NCBI GenBank assembly: GCA_002773395.1
Contig: PFBI01000003.1
Location: forward strand, 1,027 to 43,508
Length of the DNA stretch: 42,482 nucleotides
DNA from: Candidatus Kaiserbacteria bacterium CG10_big_fil_rev_8_21_14_0_10_47_16
GTDB lineage: Bacteria > Patescibacteriota > Minisyncoccia > Phycocordibacterales > UBA918
Reading direction: 5' to 3'
The notes under the pieces are model-generated. The model was not told where the DNA came from. It worked only from the letters and a program-made list of their open reading frames with translations, and ran no database searches. This document shows positions 1 to 7,997 of the stretch, one piece after another; the first letter of the stretch is position 1, and every line of letters starts with the position of its first letter. The translations under genes were made by a program, and so were the position numbers.

Positions 1-1615
<1,615 letters not shown>

Positions 1616-2112
1616 AATGCTATACATCGCTTTCGCAAATATTTAGATTCCTTACGTAAATGCTGTACACCGCTGTACAATTTTTGCGTATCACAAACTC
1701 TACAATCTGTGATACATGAGTGTTTGTTCACTCCACATAAAATACGTAATGTGGAAATGAACGGTTGCACTGTTCTCTATCGATTTGCGTGTGCAAACTA
1801 GATGAACAGCACATGTGTGTTTGTTCGTTTGTCGGGGACGAAAAGACCCTGCCGAAGCATAAATCTAAACCCGACAAACGTACCTGTTGTTTCTAATTCC
1901 AAAGAATTAGAAACCCACCTATGTGCGTCGAACACATAGGATTTTTCGAGACGGGACCTTATCAATCCCGTCTCTAAGATATGCGATTATCAAAGTTCGC
2001 ATGTTCCCCTGAATATGAAGTCTAAAAAAACCGCGATTTCGCGGCACAGAAATTCGCAATGCGAGGATCTGATCCGCTACGATTTCTTTTGATTCATACT
2101 CATAAACACGTG
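1616..2112 (-). other. Long pre-23S leader with ten tandem hairpins
   Basis: This non-coding stretch lies between the 23S promoter and the mature 5' end. Inverted repeats follow one another without overlap: 1664-1679, 1688-1715, 1718-1733, 1733-1754, 1765-1796, 1804-1826, 1827-1879 (10-bp perfect stem, 33-nt loop), 1890-1913, 1918-1940 and 1948-1974 (9-bp perfect stem). The loop at 1837-1869 reads, on the plus strand, like the conserved domain V segment of 23S rRNA (GGACGAAAAGACCCT at 1836-1850), so the transcribed leader carries its complement. Leader function in processing or assembly is inference. I see no gene here. Confidence 0.7.
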
Positions 2113-2118
2113 CCCGCC

Positions 2119-2146
2119 ATTCTATAGGAAACCAAAATAAAGTCAA
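2119..2146 (-). promoter_or_regulatory. sigma70 promoter of the 23S rRNA gene
   Basis: On the minus strand there is TTGACT (2141-2146), a 16-nt spacer, and TAGAAT (2119-2124). A GC-rich stretch (GGCGGGC) follows the -10, as in stringently controlled rRNA promoters. Transcription would start near 2112, about 500 nt before the mature 23S. The promoter sits just beyond the terminator of the preceding gene, so 23S is an independent transcription unit. Confidence 0.75.
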
Positions 2147-2243
2147 GCATTTTAGTGAGGGTTTGAGCGAGTACTTATGCCCATATTCTTCCCCGCGCTA
2201 TCCACCCGCTTTTCCCCTTACTTTTCCCCATATTTATACACAG

Positions 2244-2280
2244 AAAGGCCTGCCAGAAGCTTCGCTTCTGGCAGGCCTTT
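2244..2280 (-). terminator. Intrinsic terminator after the TM-helix channel gene
   Basis: A perfect 17-bp GC-rich stem (2244-2260 with 2264-2280) and a 3-nt loop, ending in a T-rich stretch. It lies about 30 nt past the stop at 2312 and isolates the rRNA promoter from upstream transcription. Confidence 0.85.
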
Positions 2281-2311
2281 CCCTCGTCTGTTCTACCCAC
2301 TAATCGTGGTG

Positions 2312-3004
2312 TTAACCGTGATGATGATCTACTACCTCTCGTTCCACCTTTGAGAGATATTTGCTCGCCATATCCCGACCCCCAAGACCGAATGCTAACC
2401 CGAATGCAAGTGAGGTAGCAAATACAAATCCTGCAAAGAGAATCTGTACAAGCATTGGTGCAATTTCAAGCTGACTCAAGGCCGCAAGTACTGCGAAAAC
2501 AATAATTGCGTACCGCGCAATCGCTCCCAGCATTTCTGCTGCACGGAAACCTGCTGCACGCGCACCCGCCTCCACACTCGCGCTTACCACTTGTGCAATA
2601 ATCATTGCGCCAAAAATAATAAGTACCGCAACAATAACGCGTGGCAAGTAATTGAGCACGACGTCTCTGAAGAAGACCGTGATTTCACCAAGATTGAGAA
2701 TGTCGAGTGCTGCGACAATAAACACAATGATGACAAACCACTTTACCAATGAACCGACAAACTGACCGGGTTTAAAGTTGTACCCAGCACGCTTTGAGAT
2801 CACACCGATACCCGCTGCGGCAAGTGCTTCATTTGCTCTCGAAACTACAAAAAGTTTTTCAATGAGTCGTTTGAGCACATCGGCGATAATCCAACCAATG
2901 ATGACCACTAAGAGTGCGATGATCATCTGCGGAAGGAAGAGAATAATGTCGCTCCATAGATTTCGAAAGGACATCTCCAGCACAGTAATTAAATTTTGTT
3001 CCAT
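2312..3004 (-). CDS. Mechanosensitive-channel-type conserved TM-helix membrane protein
   Basis: 230 residues with four to five hydrophobic helices (about 23-45, 85-107, 120-142, 165-185, 188-205). It ends in a Gly/Ala-rich helix with AFGLAFGLGGRDMA (about 200-213), which resembles the pore-lining TM3 of MscS and the conserved TM-helix repeat family (CmpX-like). The beta domain of true MscS is missing: the protein stops about 17 residues after the pore-like helix and ends with three histidines. A role in osmotic adaptation is inferred from family only. The start follows a TATAAT box by 6 nt with no room for an SD, suggesting a leaderless mRNA. It is a single-gene unit with its own terminator. 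Confidence 0.75.
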   Translation of the reverse strand: MEQNLITVLEMSFRNLWSDIILFLPQMIIALLVVIIGWIIADVLKRLIEKLFVVSRANEALAAAGIGVISKRAGYNFKPGQFVGSLVKWFVIIVFIVAALDILNLGEITVFFRDVVLNYLPRVIVAVLIIFGAMIIAQVVSASVEAGARAAGFRAAEMLGAIARYAIIVFAVLAALSQLEIAPMLVQILFAGFVFATSLAFGLAFGLGGRDMASKYLSKVEREVVDHHHG

Positions 3005-3010
3005 ATTTTC

Positions 3011-3016
3011 ATTATA
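3011..3016 (-). promoter_or_regulatory. -10 box of a probable leaderless promoter
   Basis: Perfect TATAAT on the minus strand ending 6 nt before the ATG at 3004. A start site about 7 nt downstream of the -10 falls on or next to the start codon. No good -35 is seen. Confidence 0.5.
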
Positions 3017-3100
3017 TTATTTAATAAATCGTCATAATATAATAATAACATTTCTCCCCTTTCTTCGTTATTATGAAATAGGATACCTCTCCGTCAAGAG

Positions 3101-3727
3101 TTACGGCTTATGAAGCTCGTCTCGCACGCCCACTTTGTCGACGAGAATCTTGTGCGGATAATCGAACACATCGCGCGTGAGTTTGTCGTACATACCGACA
3201 CGGTAAAGGAGGTCTTCTGTCTCAAGTGCAGCAAAGCGAATTTCAATTCCAATTTCTGATTCCAAACCTCGAATCGCAGTCTGAATTTTATTCGTATTCA
3301 ACTTCTTCATCGCAAGCAGTACATCGAGTCGTTGATCAAATTCTTTTACAAATACCCCTGCCGCAACAATGAGATCAATAGCTCCTGCTTTTCGCAAGTG
3401 CTTCACGAGTGTCTTGCCGTCAATCGGTGCAGTTTCAAAGAAAAACTTTTGCAGCGAATCGAGCTGAGGAAAATCTTTATTCAGGACAAATCCTTGAATG
3501 CGTTTCTTCCCTTTTCCACTTTCTTTCTCTACCGTGATTTGCTTTCGCAAAATAACACCCGCTCGTTCAAGTGCATTCATCTCCGTACGCGCAGTGCGAC
3601 GCACGAGTCGTGCACGCCGAGAAATCTCATCAAAAGAAAATTCTTTTGTAGGGTTAAAGAGAAAAAAGCGAAGGAGTTTAACCCGAGCCACGCTTCCAAA
3701 CAGAATTGCAAGTGAATCAGCTGCCAT
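3101..3727 (-). CDS. Winged-helix regulator with C-terminal nucleotidyltransferase-like domain
   Basis: 208 residues from the ATG at 3727. Residues 1-75 form a winged helix that begins LFGSVARVKLLRFF and includes a recognition-helix region (SFDEISRRARLVRRTARTE), then a basic wing (KESGKGKKR). The C-terminal half (about 115-200) has alternating beta and alpha segments like minimal nucleotidyltransferase-type domains (GAIDLIVAAGVF, RLDVLLAM), although the GS-x-DxD motif is not seen. Such proteins are common and uncharacterised in Parcubacteria. A longer frame opens at 3775, but TATAAT with an upstream TG (about 3747-3755) lies inside that extension, so the shorter start is preferred. Regulatory role is inferred. 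Confidence 0.65.
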   Translation of the reverse strand: MAADSLAILFGSVARVKLLRFFLFNPTKEFSFDEISRRARLVRRTARTEMNALERAGVILRKQITVEKESGKGKKRIQGFVLNKDFPQLDSLQKFFFETAPIDGKTLVKHLRKAGAIDLIVAAGVFVKEFDQRLDVLLAMKKLNTNKIQTAIRGLESEIGIEIRFAALETEDLLYRVGMYDKLTRDVFDYPHKILVDKVGVRDELHKP

Positions 3728-3845
3728 ATCAATCAAATCAGTATTGCGATTATAGCACGCACGACCAATCCACATCTCTGGACAAATGGCAGAATCGTGC
3801 CAAAGGAAAATCTCCTCTGTTTAAGACATGCTACAGGTCTTTCAC

Positions 3846-3881
3846 CAAAACAAAAACGCCCATTCGGGCGTTTTTGTTTTG
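3846..3881 (-). terminator. Terminator of the rplJ-rplL operon
   Basis: Perfect 16-bp stem (3846-3861 with 3866-3881) around ATTC, with A-rich and T-rich flanks in both directions. It lies 8 nt past the rplL stop and could also stop transcription entering from the left. Confidence 0.85.
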
Positions 3882-3889
3882 TATGGAGG

Positions 3890-4369
3890 TTATTTGAGTG
3901 TAACCTTTGCTCCAGCTTCTTCGAGCTTTGCCTTGAGGGCATCAGCATCTTCTTTCTTCATACCTTCCTTCACCATTGCTGGTGCTCCGTCTACCATGTC
4001 TTTCGCTTCCTTAAGACCGAGACCGAGTACTTCCTTTACTACCTTGATCACTGCAATCTTCTGCGCACCTGCTTCAGTAAGCTCTACGTTGAACGCAGAC
4101 TGTGCTTCACCAGCATCGCCGCCAGCCGGAGCTGCAACTGCAACTGCTGATGCAGAAACGCCGAAACGCTTCTCAAGTACTTTCACAAGCTCGTTGAGCT
4201 CAAGTACTGACATCTTTTCAACTTGTTCAACAAGCGCCTTAAACGCTGCTGGTACTTCTACTGTTTCATCAACATCAGATGTAGCCGCTGCCGCTGCCTT
4301 CACTTCTTCTGCAGCCGGTGCAGCCTCTGGAGTAGTTTCCACTACGTCGTTTTGTGTTTCTTCACTCAT
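3890..4369 (-). CDS. rplL: Ribosomal protein bL12 (L7/L12)
   Basis: 159 residues. The C-terminal domain is canonical ([22 protein letters not shown], then [15 protein letters not shown] and an [11 protein letters not shown]-type end). It binds elongation factors on the 50S stalk. The N-terminal dimerisation helix ([19 protein letters not shown], about 53-71) is preceded by an acidic Ala/Glu-rich extension of about 40 residues that E. coli L12 (121 aa) lacks, and the Ala-rich hinge follows. It lies 20 nt after rplJ with no SD (upstream sequence AT-only), and is followed by a strong terminator. Identification is secure; the function of the extension is unknown. Confidence 0.97.
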   Translation of the reverse strand: MSEETQNDVVETTPEAAPAAEEVKAAAAATSDVDETVEVPAAFKALVEQVEKMSVLELNELVKVLEKRFGVSASAVAVAAPAGGDAGEAQSAFNVELTEAGAQKIAVIKVVKEVLGLGLKEAKDMVDGAPAMVKEGMKKEDADALKAKLEEAGAKVTLK

Positions 4370-4389
4370 AGTAATTAATTAGTTATTAG

Positions 4390-4875
4390 TTATGCTCGTT
4401 TCTGTGCGATAGCATTGAGTCCAAGTACAAGTCCCTGAATCGGAGCGTTAATAACGTTGACGAACATTCCACGAAGCACTGGAAGTGCTGGGATAGATGC
4501 GATCTCTGTCATTTCTACCTGATTCTTGTATGCGCCTTCAAAGACACCTCCAAGGATTGCGAGACTTTCTTTGTGCTTCTTCGCGAACGCAAGTACGTTT
4601 TGTGCTGGTGCGATTGCATCAGTACTCCACGCAACCGCAACTTCACCTTCGAGTGCTGGGGCATCACCTTGATACGCTCCGTCAAATGCACGTCCGATGA
4701 GAGTCTTCTTTGCAACAAAGTACCCAACGCCTTCTTCTCGGAGCTTTGCGCGCATTGCTGTGGTATCAGCCACACCAATCCCCTTAAACCCGACGAAGAC
4801 AACTGAGTTTGCCTCATTCTTGATTGACTCAAGCTTTGCAAGAATGTCTTGCTTCTTTGCTTTTGTAATTGCCAT
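4390..4875 (-). CDS. rplJ: Ribosomal protein uL10
   Basis: 161 residues, near the usual 165. The N-terminal RNA-binding domain is visible (MAITKAKKQDILAKLES, SVVFVGFKGIGVADTTAMR), followed by KKTLIGRAF and the helical tail that carries L12 dimers. It anchors the L12 stalk to 23S rRNA. It is the first gene of a two-gene operon behind a leader of about 340 nt, where L10 usually represses its own mRNA. No SD is present (the upstream sequence is AT-rich). Confidence 0.97.
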   Translation of the reverse strand: MAITKAKKQDILAKLESIKNEANSVVFVGFKGIGVADTTAMRAKLREEGVGYFVAKKTLIGRAFDGAYQGDAPALEGEVAVAWSTDAIAPAQNVLAFAKKHKESLAILGGVFEGAYKNQVEMTEIASIPALPVLRGMFVNVINAPIQGLVLGLNAIAQKRA

Positions 4876-5213
4876 TTTGATTTTTAATCAATGGATATAA
4901 AACAGGCCAGACCGAATCGATTTCACAATCTGCCGCGATTCAAAATTCGATTCAATTCGCGAAAAAAATCATGCGGAGGTGCGAGGCATAGCTGCCTCTG
5001 TCGAGTGCCGACAAATAATTTTTTACCGAATTGTATCGAATGACTACGCGGAACAAAATCTTATGAAAACACAACTTTGTGTCAGATTTTGAAATCGGTT
5101 CGATAAGGCTTCGACCTCCCTGCACTATATATAAATAGTAGTGGGACCTCGGCCGGCTAATCCATGTGGATCAATTACCCTCTCTCGAGGACCAGCTGTC
5201 ATGAGCCTGTATG
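4876..5213 (-). promoter_or_regulatory. Structured leader of the rplJL mRNA (L10-leader-like)
   Basis: This non-coding stretch between the promoter at 5220 and the rplJ start contains nested inverted repeats. One has an 8-bp outer stem (CAAAATCT/AGATTTTG in the RNA, about 5056-5096) and an inner ACACAA/TTGTGT stem. Another is GAGGCA/TGCCTC (about 4983-4998), and there are several GAATCG/CGATTC segments able to form alternative pairings near 4915-4970. Position and length fit autogenous L10 control; the fit to the Rfam L10 leader was not tested. Confidence 0.5.
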
Positions 5214-5219
5214 CGAGAC

Positions 5220-5228
5220 ACTATACCA
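5220..5228 (-). promoter_or_regulatory. Extended -10 promoter for rplJL
   Basis: TGGTATAGT on the minus strand just downstream of the terminator at 5242-5274. The only -35 candidate is weak. Transcription would begin near 5213. Confidence 0.45.
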
Positions 5229-5241
5229 AAGATTTATAAAA

Positions 5242-5274
5242 AGAAAAGGCCGGCGCAAAGCGCTGGCCTTTTCT
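5242..5274 (-). terminator. Terminator after the DUF1360 gene
   Basis: 15-bp stem (one G-T pair) around an AAA loop, followed by T-rich sequence on the minus strand. It separates the DUF1360 transcript from the rplJL promoter. Confidence 0.8.
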
Positions 5275-5287
5275 ACCCCTACCCCTC

Positions 5288-5767
5288 CTACAAATTCTCT
5301 ACGTCCTTTTTCAGCTGTTCTGCCTTCCATCCCACCACGTTGCTCACAAGCTGCAAGAATGTTGCAACCGCTGCAATCGAGAGGAAGAGTACCGGATAAA
5401 ATGCGTACGGTGTAAGGAAGTAAAAGAAGATCACCATTGCTGATGCCCAGATACCGAAGCACCACGGGCAGGTGATGAGATCCCCCAATGTACGTCGTGG
5501 CCCCTTCTCTGGCTTCATGAGTATCGTCACTCCTTCAACTTCAACAACATCAAAGAATTGTTCACGGAAGAATGCTGTGATCTTGTCATACACAAAGAGT
5601 CGGATAAGACGATACGTCGCAAGTGTAATAAGAAGAATATCTGCCCCACTCACTGAATACAACGGGCGGTATGAATGAACATTGAGCACCTCAATCCCTG
5701 CAACTACAAGCACAATAAAGAAAAGGGTAAAAATGATATTCCACGCGTACTGATTAGTCATTCGCAT
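5288..5767 (-). CDS. DUF1360 family membrane protein
   Basis: 159 residues. Hydrophobic segments lie at about 8-26, 40-55, 107-122 and 124-142. The family hallmark is present: TYRLIRLFVYDKI (about 51-63), then a motif near 94-108 with GDLITCPWCFGIWAS, including the CPWC pair. DUF1360 includes Bacillus YjcA, whose role is unknown. The CxxC within a membrane-adjacent loop might bind metal or be redox active, which is inference. There is no SD. It is preceded by a 32-residue gene on the same strand and ends in its own terminator. Confidence 0.75.
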   Translation of the reverse strand: MRMTNQYAWNIIFTLFFIVLVVAGIEVLNVHSYRPLYSVSGADILLITLATYRLIRLFVYDKITAFFREQFFDVVEVEGVTILMKPEKGPRRTLGDLITCPWCFGIWASAMVIFFYFLTPYAFYPVLFLSIAAVATFLQLVSNVVGWKAEQLKKDVENL

Positions 5768-5781
5768 ATAGTATAGAGAGC

Positions 5782-5880
5782 TTACGCGCCTGCGGCGCTT
5801 ACAACAATAATAAATAAAAGTGTTCCCGCGATAATCGCCAGAAACCCAAAAAAGAACTTATAGAAATTCCTATTGAACAT
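5782..5880 (-). CDS. Small single-pass membrane protein (32 aa)
   Basis: MFNRNFYKFFFGF, then one hydrophobic helix (about 11-30) ending SAAGA. It is supported by a near-perfect extended -10 (TGATATAAT, 5888-5896) that ends 7 nt before the ATG, so the mRNA is probably leaderless. The stop lies 14 nt before the DUF1360 start, suggesting co-transcription. No family recognised. It could be a non-coding 5' segment of the DUF1360 transcript. Confidence 0.5.
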   Translation of the reverse strand: MFNRNFYKFFFGFLAIIAGTLLFIIVVSAAGA

Positions 5881-5887
5881 CGAGATT

Positions 5888-5896
5888 ATTATATCA
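5888..5896 (-). promoter_or_regulatory. Extended -10 promoter, leaderless
   Basis: TGATATAAT on the minus strand, 7 nt before the ATG at 5880. The 23-bp repeat copy 1 (5911-5933) lies where the -35 and upstream contacts would be. Confidence 0.6.
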
Positions 5897-5910
5897 GATT
5901 CAAAAGCTGG

Positions 5911-5933
5911 TCGTCTGGGACGAAGTTGGAACT
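5911..5933 (+). repeat. 23-bp direct repeat, copy 1
   Basis: TCGTCTGGGACGAAGTTGG plus AACT. It matches copy 2 at 6894-6916 in 22 of 23 positions and the same orientation. A shorter, diverged copy (16 of 18, including GTCTGGGAC) lies at about 7415-7432. Each full copy stands directly upstream of an extended -10 promoter on the minus strand (gaps of 17 and 14 nt). Confidence 0.75.
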
Positions 5934-5963
5934 ATTGTTTCTATGTTATGGTAATATTCAGTT

Positions 5964-6140
5964 ATGAAGAGGGCTTACCCTATTAGTTTTATAATTGTCG
6001 GAATACTTTTTTTAATGACCGCTTATATTAATTTAAGTTATGAGGATACTAGTTTCGGCACGCTTATATTCTTTGGATTTGGTGGGATAGCCTTGATACT
6101 AGAGGGAATAAAACGTCTTAAGGCAAAAAATAAACCGTAG
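5964..6140 (+). CDS. Small two-helix membrane protein (58 aa)
   Basis: The frame begins MKRAYPISFIIVGILF and shows hydrophobic helices at about 7-23 and 31-47, then a basic tail ending KRLKAKNKP. It is one of few plus-strand genes here. A TGG-TAATAT extended -10 ends 6 nt before the ATG, so a leaderless transcript is likely. It converges on the SRA-HNH gene 15 nt away. No family recognised; accessory-island context. Confidence 0.55.
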   Translation: MKRAYPISFIIVGILFLMTAYINLSYEDTSFGTLIFFGFGGIALILEGIKRLKAKNKP

Positions 6141-6155
6141 GCCGACGCTAAAATT

Positions 6156-6866
6156 TTACTGAATTCTATCAGACTTAAATAAATTATGCTTTGCGCAAAG
6201 TAGCTGTACATTCCTTATATCTCTACTAGAACCACCTTTTGAAAAAGGAATTATGTGATCGAAATGTAAATCCTTTGTTGATCCACAATCTACACACTTA
6301 CCCTGATCTCGCTCCCAGACTCTCTGCTTAATAATTGTCGGAATTCTTCTTGAAAATTCAAACTCCTCTTGTTCAGTTGGTGTTACCGACTCCGTACCCT
6401 TCGGAAGTAATTTGTATTTAAATACTTTCCGCTTCTCGATTTCCGAATATACGAAGTCTACATCTACAAGATCAAACCATCCCTTATCTGACCAGACATT
6501 AGGACTAATCTTTTCATAAACTCTGACAGATTCTGCTTTCTCTCTCCTTTTAAACTTATAGTCTTCTGCAGAGATAAATAACTTTCCGTTATTAGTTAGG
6601 TTACCTTTCTTTGTGAACATTGGTTGGTCTAGATCTTTTGGTTTTAGATTATGATCATCTCTAACATCTCTTCTTGTATTAATGTCCTCCCCTTCGTAAC
6701 TAAGTATCTCACCCGATTCATCAAAACCATCATTGTACGGTGAGTTTTCACTAACTGACATCAAAAGTACCGTATATGGTTTATTTTTAGGATGAACATT
6801 AATTCCTTTTTGAATTCGGAAGCCCTCTATCAGAACAATGTCGTCGTATGAGAGTATATCTTGCAT
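6156..6866 (-). CDS. Predicted SRA-like/HNH modification-dependent (type IV) restriction endonuclease
   Basis: 236 residues. The C-terminal HNH nuclease (about 172-236) has CVDCGS, LHFDHIIPFSKGG, NVQLLC and KHN, giving the zinc cysteines and the catalytic His of the DHI motif. The N-terminal part (about 20-160) matches the order of SRA/YDG domain motifs: YNDGFDESGEILSYEGED (like the YEDDxDxGDxxxYTGxGG stretch), a DQ-x-GNLTNNGKL segment, VRVYEKI, then DKGWFDLVDV (like RYDGLYxV). SRA-HNH proteins cut DNA carrying 5-methyl- or hydroxymethyl-cytosine, so the likely role is defence against modified phage DNA. The mRNA appears leaderless (TGATATACT 7 nt before the ATG). No methyltransferase is nearby, which fits type IV. 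HNH is firm; the SRA call is pattern-based. Confidence 0.7.
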   Translation of the reverse strand: MQDILSYDDIVLIEGFRIQKGINVHPKNKPYTVLLMSVSENSPYNDGFDESGEILSYEGEDINTRRDVRDDHNLKPKDLDQPMFTKKGNLTNNGKLFISAEDYKFKRREKAESVRVYEKISPNVWSDKGWFDLVDVDFVYSEIEKRKVFKYKLLPKGTESVTPTEQEEFEFSRRIPTIIKQRVWERDQGKCVDCGSTKDLHFDHIIPFSKGGSSRDIRNVQLLCAKHNLFKSDRIQ

Positions 6867-6873
6867 AATTTTG

Positions 6874-6882
6874 AGTATATCA
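6874..6882 (-). promoter_or_regulatory. Extended -10 promoter of the SRA-HNH gene
   Basis: TGATATACT on the minus strand, 7 nt before the ATG at 6866, with repeat copy 2 starting 11 nt further upstream. The architecture is the same as at 5888. Confidence 0.6.
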
Positions 6883-6893
6883 AAAAATATTAG

Positions 6894-6916
6894 TCGTCTG
6901 GTACGAAGTTGGAACT
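6894..6916 (+). repeat. 23-bp direct repeat, copy 2
   Basis: Differs from copy 1 (5911-5933) at one position (GGT for GGG). It lies between the SRA-HNH gene and the 113-aa gene. Confidence 0.75.
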
Positions 6917-6923
6917 TTTCTAG

Positions 6924-7265
6924 TTAACTTATAACCAAACCAGCTCTCTCAAGCTCCTCTATTGCTTCTAATTTAATACAGTGAGCAACTAGGTCGACGT
7001 TACTCATTTTTTTCAGTTTTCTTTGCTTAATATCAAATCTGGTTTGTATTAAGAATTTAAGCCGCTTCTCACTTTCTTCTTTTAAGAGAAATGACTGTGT
7101 TTCAAAAAAATAAATCCTTGCATAACAAATTGCGACTTCATATATTTCCTCCTCAATAGAAGGAAATTCCAGCTCGATGTCGTCATATTTGCAAGCAATT
7201 AGAATACGGCCAATACTCCTGCCTTTCTCCTTGATATATTCCTCAATGTTGTCATTGGATGCCAT
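6924..7265 (-). CDS. Hypothetical protein (113 aa), defence-island neighbour
   Basis: A soluble, strongly helical and charged protein: acidic N-terminal half (DDIELEFPSIEEEIYEVA), Lys-rich middle (FDIKQRKLKKM) and a short C-terminal helix (EAIEELERAGLVIS). There are no membrane segments or cysteine clusters beyond two isolated Cys. I do not recognise the family. Its promoter (TGGTATACT, 7272-7280) ends 6 nt before the ATG, so the mRNA is probably leaderless. It lies just upstream of the SRA-HNH gene on the same strand, but each has its own promoter. Confidence 0.6.
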   Translation of the reverse strand: MASNDNIEEYIKEKGRSIGRILIACKYDDIELEFPSIEEEIYEVAICYARIYFFETQSFLLKEESEKRLKFLIQTRFDIKQRKLKKMSNVDLVAHCIKLEAIEELERAGLVIS

Positions 7266-7271
7266 TTCTCA

Positions 7272-7280
7272 AGTATACCA
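7272..7280 (-). promoter_or_regulatory. Extended -10 promoter of the 113-aa gene
   Basis: TGGTATACT on the minus strand, 6 nt before the ATG at 7265. Confidence 0.55.
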
Positions 7281-7299
7281 AAAGTTCTATAGTCTTTTT

Positions 7300-7436
7300 A
7301 GGTCGTTAAAAATGAATCGACCGCTGCGCCAAAGCAGAGGCTCCATGACACCTTCTGAGGCATGGAGTAAACGGGCACGCCAATCTGGCGCGTCCGTTGT
7401 AATTAAAGATTGGCCAGCTAGTTGTCTGGGACTTGC
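7300..7436 (-). other. Structured intergenic stretch, possible small RNA or 3' UTR
   Basis: No convincing reading frame. Inverted repeats: GGTCG/CGACC (7302-7323), CTCCATG/CATGGAG (about 7350-7374), a GC-rich ACGGG/CCCGT-type hairpin around AATC (about 7375-7402), and a competing GCCAATCT/AGATTGGC pair (about 7378-7413). The last two are mutually exclusive, as in switches or attenuators. A diverged copy of the 23-bp element ends the stretch (7415-7432). Function unknown. Confidence 0.35.
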
Positions 7437-7448
7437 CCTGGGCTTATC

Positions 7449-7976
7449 TCAAACAGAATTAGAGATTGTAAATAAATCTGGTTTGTTAAGCACTTGGCTT
7501 TCAATTGGGAATGCGGTAATACACACAATATTGAAATGGGATGTAAACTTAGTAATGCCGTCTCTGATTTCGGGCCCTCCACCCAATTCTTGAGCAGAAC
7601 AAAACGATGGGTGAGCAATGCCTATATTTTCCGTCAGCGGGATACTTGATGAGATGACTGCATTAAAAATTGTCTTAAATTGACCACTTCCAGTAGATAT
7701 ATTTATGGGTTGAGTCGCATCATATCTGAGAGTCGGTTCTGGCAGAGGAGGATTATTTTGAATAGTAATAGTAGTATTGTTACCAATTTGATCAATAGTT
7801 TGTATAGAACCAGGAGAATCTATGGTTTCTATCTCCTTGTTTGAAGTATTAGGTAATAGAAATAGTGCACTAATAACTGCTGCTATAAGTACGCCAACAA
7901 CTGTTACCGTATACGGATTATAAAGGAATCTGTAAAAATCAGATTTTTGAGTCTGTGTACCATTTAAAAAAGACAT
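7449..7976 (-). CDS. Hypothetical single-pass membrane protein with extracytoplasmic domain
   Basis: 175 residues: a short cytoplasmic N-terminus, one TM helix (about 24-43, TVTVVGVLIAAVISALFLL), then a Thr/Asn/Pro-rich linker (TTITIQNNPPLPEP) and a beta-rich outer domain with two cysteines (about 125 and 152) that might form a disulfide. No family recognised. A weak purine run (AAGAG) precedes the ATG. It lies in the accessory island downstream of the AbrB-like gene (21-nt gap), so the two are probably co-transcribed. Confidence 0.6.
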   Translation of the reverse strand: MSFLNGTQTQKSDFYRFLYNPYTVTVVGVLIAAVISALFLLPNTSNKEIETIDSPGSIQTIDQIGNNTTITIQNNPPLPEPTLRYDATQPINISTGSGQFKTIFNAVISSSIPLTENIGIAHPSFCSAQELGGGPEIRDGITKFTSHFNIVCITAFPIESQVLNKPDLFTISNSV

Positions 7977-7997
7977 GCTCTTATTTCTAATTTAGAC

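Noticed and set aside
1919-2146. 75-codon minus-strand frame in the pre-23S leader
   Set aside because: It overlaps the promoter and the hairpin series; no SD, no family-like pattern.
5911-6916. The 23-bp direct repeats as attachment sites of an integrated element
   Set aside because: No integrase or tRNA is nearby, and both copies sit at the same place relative to promoters, which fits regulation better.
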